From assembly GCA_017591395.1 (NCBI GenBank), contig WEDG01002122.1, positions 1-64,000 on the forward strand: a DNA stretch of 64,000 nucleotides. The letters run 5' to 3'. Made by a program: the position numbers and the translations under genes. Shown one piece after another: positions 46,301 to 58,300 of the stretch. This DNA comes from Schistocephalus solidus (taxonomy: Eukaryota; Platyhelminthes; Cestoda; Diphyllobothriidea; Diphyllobothriidae). Every line of letters begins with the position of its first letter. Within the stretch, counting starts at the first letter, position 1. Below the pieces are notes generated by a model that was not told the origin of the DNA, searched no databases, and saw only the letters and a list, made by a program, of their open reading frames with translations.

Positions 46301-49300
46301 ACCTAACAAGTAGCAGTGAATATGTCAGCACGAAACTGGTTCGGTACTGTTTAGATTGACTTAGAAAGTTTTTTTGCCCTTAGCCTTTGATTTTCCTTGT
46401 CGGCAAAGAAAGTAAATGAAGGAATTCAGATTTACTACCGTTGTTCGTGTAGCCTGGGGAGTCCCGCTGCGCCATCTAAGCATGACGGATCAGGTATAAC
46501 CACAACCACACCGGATGTTGGCCATTTTCCAAAACCTATTTTACAATTGACAATGACATCGGGCAAATGCAGATTTATTTTCTCTTGTCCTGTTATTTCT
46601 ATAAGTCCTGCAAAACTTAATCCACCTCAATGGAGAGGCGCTGCATTTCTTTGACTGTTTTGTTAAATTTCTACGCATTCCGGTTCAACATCTTCTGCGA
46701 GTGCCCCGCATGACGCCATGTCTCACTTCTTATAAATATCGTCCTCCAGGAATTTTATTCGTTTCAGATTGATTACTATTTTAGCTCTTTAATACTGCAG
46801 CTTTCATAGTCTGCTCTTCTCCCCAGGTGTTTCCCGTGATTGGAGGTGAATCTGATTCCTCAAGATGCTTAGGCCTTGATCGATCCATAATTAGGCGCCA
46901 CGCGTCCCCATTGTCAGCATAACACACTGCTCACGCAGCCTGACGAGTACATTTTTGAACGATGCCAGTAACGTGAGCGAGTGCTGCCGGCTTGTCTTCT
47001 TCCGATCGGGAAAGCAGTAGGTAGTGTTGGTGATGAGGATACCGTGTTCCGTTCAGGTTTTGTTTGAGAAATCTGGTGCTTTTGCAGTTCTCTTCTGCGT
47101 GACGGACCTCCATGCCCTTTGGCATAACGGGATATTTACTGACCCCTGCACCGTAGTTTCTGAGGATAGACTGTCCGCCCTCGGCGCAGACACGAAGATG
47201 GGCTCCAAGTTGCCTTATAAAATGCCCTTTATACCGTAGCAATTTGTCCCCGTTGAAGTATTGACGCCATCACCATTTGAGAGTTACTGCCAAGTGGGAG
47301 TCACATTGTGGTTTCTCGGTTGCTGATTCCACGCAAGAAGGAAGGCAAGCTCCTGAGATTATAGCCCCTTATAATGAAGGTGATTCTTGTATATGTTGTT
47401 TTTCCCTGCGATATCCCCCTCCGAAATTGATTGTGTCCGAATCCAAATTCGTTTACCTATCCTTTTTCAGAGCCGGTTCTTGGATGACGAGAGCTGTTAG
47501 CCATTAGATTATCCGTGATTCACCGGACATTTTAGTCTTTCGGAAGGATTGAAATAACTCTGGTGGTGAGAAGGGGGAGGGAAAGAGAGATGGAGATTGA
47601 ATTACTATTTTGCCTATTTTTACCACATTTTCTGTTTTTACTATCTACCGCCAGTTCTTCGGATGGCTTGATAACTAGTATTTCAGTGAACCTTTCTTAG
47701 TCTCTTCCCCCACGAGGGAGTAAGCAGTGTATCCTCAATTAAAGCACCTCCGATATCTAGACGACTGCCAAATTCCCCTATGGATCACTACTTTATTTTA
47801 GTGATAACGAGCCTTGAATTAGCTAGGACAATTTACGGCATTACGTTCCACCTTCTTCTGGGTATTGTTAGGGGTGTTAGATAGAAATTGAGGTGTAGGG
47901 GGTACTAGTTAGGGGTTGCACCACACAGATAGCATTTGGTCGCCCCTGCCTCAGACCCCACGAACATCCCAACTGATAACAACTTCATCGATGCCCCGCC
48001 GCCAACGATCACCGAAAACCTCCTCCCTTTACCTCCTGCACCGATCACGGCGACAAACACCATTTGCCCCACTCCCACCACCTCTGTATCCACCTTCGAC
48101 TACCTGCTCCCTATAACACCACCACCCCCCAAGTACCAGCGATGGGGTATCGATACTAACCTATCCTCATTGCGATCGCACATTCACCTCACACAGCGGC
48201 CTGGTCGGTCACTTGCAAATCCATCGCACAGAGACTGGCGAACTAGTGCCTGGAACACTAACACAGTATAGACCGCCGCCTCCAGTGCCCTCACCACCCA
48301 CGCACATTAACTCATCGCATGGGCCTGATCGGTCACATGCGCACCCACGAAAGCGGAATCCACCACGATGCTAGCACATCTTGCGCACCCATATTCCTCC
48401 CATGAGTTCGACTACCAGCACCGGAGCCCCCGCAGAATCAACACCTCCCAACCCATCTTGTCCTCATTGTCACCGCACATTCATATCATGCATCGGCCTG
48501 GTCGGTCACTTGTGAATTCATCGCACAGAGTCCGGTGAACCAGTGCCTGGAGCACCAACCTACACCCGCTGCACTTGACTCAACTGTCCGCACTGCCCAC
48601 GCACATTCACACATCGCATGGGCCTATTAGGTCACATGCGTTTCCATGAAAACCTGCAGTAGAACACCGCCAGCTATACCTCAACACTACATCTCTCCTC
48701 ATCAGCATATGCACCTCACATGATCACACGCAACACCACAAAAGCATGCTCTCAGTCTGCATAGCTGATTGAGAGGCAAGTATGATCCTCGGCTCCTCCA
48801 TGTGGCTCCTCTGTTGAATGTGTGATCTGAGCTTGAGAATATCATGGGGTGATTAGCGCAGTGAGTTGGAATGTTGCCAACTGACAATTACGCTCAGACC
48901 TCGCAGTCAGTCCAGTGTGTATTGTGTGGACTGGCTGATCGTTAGTCTGAGAGTCAGGCTGCAATGGCTCCTTCTTAACGTGACCTCTGGCTTTCTCACA
49001 CATGTGAGATGTGAGCCTTCCAACCACCTGTTGTTTGAAATCCTGTTGCTTGTGTTTGGGGGGCCATGTCTTGTACGTAGTACACGTAGACAAAGTCACT
49101 AGCAGCTGCACCCACTTCCTCATCAGACCACTGACCGGCTCGGATATTGGTTTGATTGTGGGGGTGGGGTTCAGAGTGAGGTCGACGGCTCAGCGCATTT
49201 TCCTCACTATAAACAATCTGATGCGTTTGAAACTATCATGGTGCGCTAAAAGCCGTGGCTTGGAAGTTTGCCAACTGACGGGAATACTCGGACCGCATGG

Positions 49301-52300
49301 TCAGCCCAGTGTGTGTTTTGTGTGGAGTGGCTCACTGGCGAACTGAGCTGCAATGGCTCCTTAATGTGGCCTTTTTGGTACTCTCACTCCGCGCGATCCG
49401 AGCCAGGGGTTGTTTCACGCCCAAAGGCGGCTCCGGCCACGCCAGCCACCTGCGCTTTCTCCCATTGACTTTGTCCTGACACCGAGCTAAGTTGGAGGAG
49501 GAGAGAGTGTGGTAGCCGCAGCGCAAGGCTGCTATCACTTAAAACTATCCACGCGCAAGTCACCGTCCCTGCCTCACCGTGGTGTGGAGCATACGGTGGA
49601 CATCGTCGGACTTCGACGGTCGAACTGTCGAATACAAATTAACATAGTGGATAAAAAGGACTGGTACATAAATCGGATTTTAGTGAGGAAGTCGTGCGCA
49701 ACATTGACCAAACTGTCTCCTTCCAGTCAAATCATGATCCGCTGACGAGATCACACCAACACTGGCTTTGCTCAGCCCATCATAGAACCGCGGAATAGCA
49801 TGTCACAACATGGCCGTCCTCATATTTACCGAATTCTAATATACACAACTTTGCCGTGTGTGATTCCAGGATGATATTCCACATCTAGTTGAGCTCGTCA
49901 GCCGAGTAGAAGTCGTTGTTAGGGTATGGCCTCTGCGATTAGGGTCGATGGGTGCAGAGCAGAATAGGCACCTGCACCGAAGTGCTAGACGCGACCGTCG
50001 ATTCAGCGGAATTTCTTATCCCTCCAGGGTACCTCCTGCAACTTCCTTCGGTCACAGACGGTGCATTAATAGCGTCCTCATGCTGTTTTAGATGGTTTGC
50101 TCCATGAAAAATCCCTCGTGTCTTCCTACCGATATTGTTTGTCTACAACTTAGCCGCTTTCATAAAATTTTGCCTTGTGATCTTACATTCTTATGCATGT
50201 TTGTCTCTAAACCCTTCCTAACCTACTTGGGTAAGGAGCGGAGAGCAGTTCGAGTAAACTGGTTTTACGCCAGCTTTCTGGTATACTTTAACTTAGAGGA
50301 ATAAAGGTTTCCAACTGCTTATTTGATTTTTATTACTAATGGAATGAAATTGAAAATTAAACTTATATGTGACCTTTCGTAAATTGCATAATATTATCTC
50401 TAATTACTCTCCAAGTCATACTGAAATTGATTTCAAAAAGCAGCCCTTGTGCTTTTGAGTCAGAGGCTTAGTTTTTTTTAGTTTCATTTAGAATATCTTC
50501 GTCTATCTAAAACCCAAACAGTACATTTAATTCAACAAATCAATCCTTCAATTCACACACCGAGCACGTGAATGATGTTTGGCAGCTTTTCTATCCTTTT
50601 GGCTCAACTCATTGCCCATTTTATACTCTCAGGCCTCGTTCGTGACAGAACAGCCGAGTTTTTTCGGTTTCGACGGATTCACGTTGACAACACAGCTCTC
50701 GAAACCAACCTTCTTCTAATTCGACTTCAAAAACTTACTGCGATTCGAGAGACAGTCGACTCGGCTCAGCGCCTTGGTAAGTGTTTGTCTACACATCTAA
50801 TAAGTCAGCCCAGGAACAAGCTGTCGTCCCCTGGATTGAAGCCGACATCAATCTGTGCCCGCGTTGCGGGTCGGCCTTTGGTCTTAGCTGGCCAACTGAT
50901 GAGGCCGACAGCACTGCTCCGCTCACGGGCCTCTGTCGCTCACCGCCCGTGCGTACGCGGATGAAACAGGGCTTCAAATCCGCGGCCCGCCTCGCAACAG
51001 CTCTTATCGATTCGAACCCAGTTTTTCGCCGCAAACACCACTGTCGTCTATGTGGCCACATAATATGTGCAGACTGCTCACTGTTCCTGTCTAGCAGCGC
51101 ATCAGCACGCCTCCTTGCTGCCACCTCCCACCTGGCATCGTCGCCTGGCTTCAAGGCTCCCCGCCTGCCCGATCTCTTGGGCCTCACCCAGCCTGGTGAA
51201 GCTGATCCAGATTCCAAGTCGTTGTCCTCTCAACCGGCAGGCCGTCTCACAGTCCTCTCTCATTCCTCTAGCGTAACCAGTCTGAACGGCAGTTCGGTCA
51301 AAAGTAACAAGGGTGAGTAAATGGGAACGCAGGTGCAACGCTCTGGCTTCCCACTGGCAGGGAGAAGTGAGCCTGAACATGTCACTATCGGAAGAATTAC
51401 TATAAGGGGCGTTATCTGTAAATACCAACTTTGTAATCTGGTCGTGCACTGTAAAAGACATTTAAACTTTGCAGGCGATTGTTCGATTATATGTACCGAG
51501 TTCCTTTTGAGGACTTTGGGTGTGGGGAAGTTTACAGTGGCAAAATACAGTGAGCTGAAGTTAAAAACCACCGTTTTTTATTTTTGGATTTGAGAATTAA
51601 ATATAGGGGGCGGGGGGTTCGCCAGTAGGAAGGAATGGTTATTTACTTTGCCCTTGTGGTATCTACGGTCCCTAAAAAACTGCGGTCCATTAGTTGACGT
51701 GAATCCCGTTTAATTCCTTGCACGAACTAAGAATGGACTGTTATGTGCTTTTGATGTTACATTGCTCGTAGTTTTCTTAATTCATGCGGTAATATAGACT
51801 GAATCTGTACGACAGTGTACCGACTGGCGATCAGCAGTACACTGACGGCGATTAACTGGGTATTCTGATAGTTTAGATCTGTTGTTCCTGGCCGTTCACC
51901 AGCGACAGTTGTGGCGGTAATTCCAGCATCAAAAATTCTGGATTACACATTTTTCTCCTGTTCTCAAACCATAAACGCTGAAGGAAGTTGGAACTCTATC
52001 TTTAAACAGAACATTTGTCAACTCTAACAGAGAAGTGATTAAATTACGCGTGTGCAAACTAACACATCTTAGAATACTACAATGCACTTGCCCAGGTAGT
52101 CAATAGACTTCGGCGGATTTCTTTATTATTATAAGGCGCACCATCACCGGTTGAACTGCCATGTCTGATCCACAGCCTACATTACTGATGGGAATACTGT
52201 GGCTTGACTTCATGAGGCTTACCTCAGGTGTGTACGTGCATTTTTTGCCTGGCTAGGCGGAGTCCAGTACTGCCCACACACACACACACACACACAGACA

Positions 52301-55300
52301 TCCTGTTGTAGCCCTAAATTTTCCCATTATGCGCAACTGAACACCCTGACGACAAAAACCTAGTATTTGGAGAAAGCCGTATAGGACACTGCGACGTATT
52401 GCTTTGCCGCCGAAGGCCTGTTCCGTTGACGTGCATTTGTAGGATGATCTTGCTTCCCTTTTTTAACCTATTTAAAGACATTTAAGTGTAATAGAGATGT
52501 TATCTTTGTTGACATCGATTATTTCGACCCGCAGTATTAAGGATAATAATGATTCCAGTACTTTTTTTAGGTTACAGTCTACGCATATGCGAAGTTTGCA
52601 AATCCCTATTGGAATTGAAACTTCAGCAAATGGAGGAGTACTACTCAATCCCGCCTATCGTCAGGCTTTATCAGGTAGGGGTCGCTTATGAACACAGTAA
52701 CTTTCACCCTTAAATTTGACGGTCAAACCGTTAGAACTGGGCAACTTACGCACACACTAAGACCACTCGAAAAAATCTTGGTCTAACTTGATGCTTATTT
52801 CGTTGGTTTTGTAGCAGCGTAGAGTAAGTGTGCAATTTGTACTGACTGGGATAGTTAAAATAGACTTCATTTCTGTAATAAGCGCTTTTCTTTGGTAGTT
52901 AAACTTACGCCGCGTTTTGGTTGTTGAATCGAATTTCAGTCGCTTAAAATGGAGATGAACAAAGTCGAGGAGAAAATGCCACTATACAATTCCATGGCCG
53001 ACAGTCTAAAGTAAGTTTTATGCAGTTGCCAATAGAACTTTTGGCTTCGTTTACGTTCAGTAACTTATTTTCGATTTTTGTGCAACAGCTCCCGTGAAAG
53101 CTATGTATCTGCAAAACTAACAGAAGTTGATTCCACGAAAACGTCCATCGTCGTGTATTTCATAGATACCCTTGCGTGTGTGTTTGCAGTGGCGTGGGAG
53201 CAGACTTCTGCTCCCCCTTCTGCTGTGCCCCCTTTACGGGCCACGCGGTAGATGCGTTGTGGACCAACACGGGGGCCACATCAGAGCACGGCATGCTTTA
53301 TTCGGTTTGCGCTCCGCTAACAAATGCCGAACATGGGAGGTGTGATGGCACGCCTAGGGGGCGGCTAGGACTTAGGGACCCGGCCGCACCAGCCACCTGC
53401 GTTTTCTCCCGCCTCCGGTTTTCTTGACTCTGTCTTGACACCGGGCTCAGGTGAGGGAGGAGGAGAGAGTGCAGTAACTGCAGCGCAAGGCTACTATCAC
53501 TTAAAACTAATTCACGCGCAAGTCACCGTCCATGCTCCACCCTTCCAGGGAGCATACGGTGGACATCGTCGGACTACCGCCGTTCATCATGCGCCCAAAA
53601 GCACGGCAGGTGCAGGACGGTGACTTGCACGTTAAGTAGACTTTAGTGATATCATACTTTCTTAGCATTTTTTGAACTCTCTCGTCTCTCATTCATCTCG
53701 GCCCGGTGTTACGACAGAGTCGGGACGGTTGAAAACAGGCTCGGGCGTAGTAACTGACCGAGATTAACGACACGTCCACGCTTGCATCACACGATCTGGT
53801 CTTTGTATAATGGGCCAGGGTTTCATAAAACAGAAAAGACGGCTCGGGTTCCAGCTGGGTAGGAGTGCCATAGAGGCCACATTAAGAAGGAGTCCTTCAA
53901 CCCGACACAGTCCACTAGACATAACGCTTACTGTGGGGACCGAGTTACCCCGTCAGTCGGCGGCCTTCCAAGTCATGACGTTAAGCGTATCGCGGTAATT
54001 TCAAAGCATGTAAACTGTGGCATAATGAGGAATGCGCTTAAGTGTCTTTGGGGCTGGAGTCCCTAAAGTCAACCTTTCTCCCCCCTCCCTCACCCGTGGA
54101 CCATTGCATTGTCCGAGCCGGTAAGTCATCCAATACTGGAATTGGACGCAGTGGCTGGCTGAACGCACCATCCCGTCTACTTGACCCCCCGCATGATGTA
54201 TCAGGCATATTTAGACAGGATTTTTCTGAGACTGATTTTACTGTTCCTTGGTATATAGTATTCCTGTGATTTCCTGAGTATACTTTCTCATGCTACACTT
54301 GCCCACGAGTTGCGCATTGCTGTCAAACTGAGCTTTTACGACCCCATTATCACGGTATTCCGTAATGCTCCAAGAAACAAGCAAAATACAAGGTCCTGCA
54401 ATGGATTTTTTCATCAATTTGATGTCTGCAGATTTTTTGACTGCCTCAATGCCCACTAAAGGTCGTAATTGCCGTTTCTCCTTAATGAACCTATCCAAAA
54501 TTGCTTAACGCCCACGCCTTCTCATAGATAACCATTCGTACATGGTGCTCTTACTCTCTACGCCCATACTTCTGACCCCAGTCTGTCTTCCCCTTAGTAT
54601 TCAGTCAACTTTTCTCTAATGGGCAAACGTCATGGGCTCAATCTGTGTCCATTTAAGTAAACATAATGGCCTTATGAATATTTAACGAAAACAGTTGTTT
54701 GCCAGCTCGCTTTCTATTAAGCTGCTAAAAACGAATTTTTACCGTTACACAACTTTGTCGGGCAGCAGTGCATTACTTGCGAAACCGTAACTCATTATCC
54801 GACTATGTAAGTCTACAATAAAATGGGTTGCCTTGGAGACAACATGGAAAGAGCTGGTATGTGTCATTTGAATTTTCCTTGTTAGTTTTTTGCATTGAAA
54901 TTCAAATGTGTAGGTGCGTGTGTTGGGAAGTTCGGACGTGTTATTGCGTTTTACACACTACTTGTGTGATTTTACGACTGTTCCAGAGAATCTGAACGTA
55001 TCAACCACTACCGCAAATGACGAGGATGTTTATATGCATTCCTGCCACCAAACAAAGAAGTACTTTTATTAAACATCCCACTACTGCATACCGACTCGTA
55101 AATAATTTATTTTGACTGATCGCAACCCTTGTTATCAAATGTCGTGATGTACTTAATTGTTTGGTTATATTAATGTTGTATTTTTTGACTACGGATTTGT
55201 TTGCTGTTCTCTTATGCTCCGGAAGCGCACCAACAACCTTAGGTCCTGGTAGTTCAATCTATCGTCTATCAGTCAGAGGTGAATATCGTCTTCACTAATC

Positions 55301-58300
55301 TCGAGCTTGGTACCGAATTTGATGTGACTATTTCGGTTGAAGTTCATCAGCTGCAATAGAATAACCACCTAGTATACGATTTCGGCCAAATGTTGATTGA
55401 TTCACCATACTTCCGGCATTAATCGGAGCCCGTTCGGCTTGCAGTTGAAGTAAAGCGCCTAGTGATCGTGAATCAACCGGATTTAGTCATTCCAGTTCAT
55501 ATTTTTCGGAATTATTCACTATCCTGTTTTATGACGTTGCGATTCTGAAGCATAATACACGTTGCCAGCAGCAGTCCCTATAGCTAACTTTCAGAGAAGT
55601 ACTTCAGCGTCTGCATCCACGAAATGTATCTTGCTTCCTAACCTCAAAGACACTTTATAAGATTGTTTCAGTCCAGTCCGTCAGACTCGGCTGCTTTAAT
55701 CTTTTAACTTGATGGCAGCCATATCGCTCTTGTTAGCGTCCCTGTTGCTCTTTGTATGTTCTGCCTGTTGCTCAGCCCTGGATTTCAGGCTTTTGCTCTT
55801 TTTTAGTTCCGGCGAAGAAAAATATGTTCTGGAAATGGCCAAGGCTCTGCGTTTTGAACTCTTACAGGGTCTTCAAAGAGTGGACGCATTGGGGTAAGGC
55901 TCAACGCAAAATTTTTTACAACCAGTGATTTCCCCACCAGTGAAGCAACTTCAGAACATCCGTAGTACAATGATTGCAGAAGTCATTTTGAACAGCGAAG
56001 TGTGTACTTCCTGTTGGCGTCCATAACCTGCGGCCACGGGCTTTTCAGTTTTCCCCGCACAGACGTAAATGTGCTGTGTCATGGATTATGCGTGCTATTG
56101 ACTTATTTTTTCATATAGTTCGTTTTCACTTTTGGCTTCGACAGTTTTCGGTTTCAAAGACCTCACCATCCACAAAGTATCTTTCACGAGACGGCGAGCG
56201 ATCCCTGTCAAATCGATCGAAAACTTTGAAATCACACCAAGTCTTGATTTGGGCAATGTACTTCCCACATCCGTATCCGTCTTATTCTAGAACAGTACAG
56301 TTTGTCCGTTAAACAGAATGAGGATCAATATCATCCCGCAGGTGCCGTGTCAACTCAACTTTATCGCAGAAGGCTTGCACAGCATCGACCTATCTTTTCT
56401 CAGGCCCGTCAAGACTGAGCCAAGTGGGTCAGATATAGACTTAATCATAGTGAATGATCTGACCGAAATCAACCTTCTACGTCTCCCACACTTTTAGATC
56501 CCTATATGCTTGCGTTAAGTCCAGGGGCACTTCACATCCTTACTGCACAATAAATCAAACCGCCGTCTAACCTTGCTCTTGTGTATCATCTTTGCAGGAA
56601 GGAAATTGGTGGTCTGGAGATTGGGTCCCAGGTCCAGCATGAAACCTTGACCACTGACACCGCGCAGAGCCCCAAACAGGCTAAACGACGCCTGGCCCAG
56701 TCAGTGGCCAATTTTGCGCGTCGTTTTGTACAGAGTCGTCTCCACCCGCTTCGAGCCCTTCCGACTGAGGAAGAATATCGACGTTTGGTCGAAACTCGAA
56801 GTAGTCGTCTGTCTGAAAACCTCAAAGTCACTGAAAGCGCCAACTCGTTGGCCCAGTCCTATTCTGTGAGCTGCTTCCCATACTCTCTATTATTTATGTG
56901 CTGAGGCTGTAATTTCTACTGTGCGAAAGTACATCGTGGCCCAAGATATTATTAACCTGTCATTTCTAACCTAACTCACCACTTTAGTTGCCGCTCAAAG
57001 TGCCCGATGATATAAATGCATTTAACTTCAACCTTTCCTCTGAAGAATTATTATTAGCTTCTATTTTGTTCTAACGCTCCAAATTTACTGACTTGCTCTC
57101 CGAAATGTCTTTTTTTTTCTAGTACCCGGTAATTGGTTCAAACAAAACTCGATAAAATACGGGAATTAGTACCCCCCCTATTACAGGTGGCTTTACGTCA
57201 AATTCCAGTGGTTAGGGTTATGGTAAGGACACAGGACTGGGTACTTTTTGGAATTTAATTTGAGGTCATATGTAATACGGAGTATTTAATTCCGTGCGCA
57301 ACCCTCAGTTTTACGGAAACTACTCTCATCTAAGGCTGCACGGGACAGAAGTGGCATTTGGGTTTCACAAGTGCCACAACATCCGGCCGTAACCCAAGTT
57401 CAAAATCTTGCTTATTTTCATACAGCAGCACTGAAGCATCTGAGGACATTCCAACTACTCCATAAACCGTCACTTGAATTTTCAGCCACCTACGACCGTT
57501 CTCTATTGTTAAATCAGTACTAACATCTCTTTGCTCATCTTCTGACCTAAGATATTTTTTTGCATAAGCCAGCAGATAAATGATTTTTCTGTATATTGTT
57601 TTGCAATTTACCTCTTCTTGAGCATTACCCTCAAAATGCGTGGTATTTTCCTGTTAGTAAAAGTTGTCAAATTAATAATAAAAATGGTCAAGCACCGAAA
57701 CCCCTGGTCAAATAAACACGTAACTACGACGCTTGCCCGTACTCACACGGGTGTCTAAAACTCAATTACTTGCCTCCATTTCTCATTCCATGTAAGGTCA
57801 TTAAGCAATGCACTTGAGCTTGTACTTATTCCTGTTTATTTAAGTCCAGTCACCTTTAAAGTGCCCACGTAAACTTAAGAAGTGCATGATGTCTGCCCAT
57901 GCGCATAACTGTATAAATAAAACAGCACAAGAAGAAACGACGATTGCAAGTTGTCTTCTAGTGCAATTTGCACTTAGATATCCGCCATGGAGTGTGGAGG
58001 TTAGCTACCAGCTAGATTTCATTCGTTGTTATCCATTTTTGCATTATTTGAGATGGGGTTGTCTAAGCCAACGTAAATTTGGCTACATTTCGCTGATTGA
58101 GACATCACAGAAATAAAAAAAATATCTAAGGTCGTTTGCTGACCGGCCATCATTGTCCGGGAATTTTGAATGGAACTAGCAGATACAATCATAAGCATAC
58201 GATGTTCATAGAAGATCTCTTAAAAGTAATTTATGCTTCCCGGGGTAGGTGTAGTCTGTTAAGTTTCGGTGTCCTTGAAATGTCGGTAAATACATTGCGC

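Noticed and set aside
45763..46302. Open frames of about 106-110 codons on both strands as an extra RBSN exon
   Set aside because: No similarity to Rabenosyn-5 and no splice sites in the right phase at their edges.
48160..48662. Host C2H2 zinc-finger gene
   Set aside because: Finger Cys lost, stop codon inside, and the module pattern matches the LINE-encoded tail.
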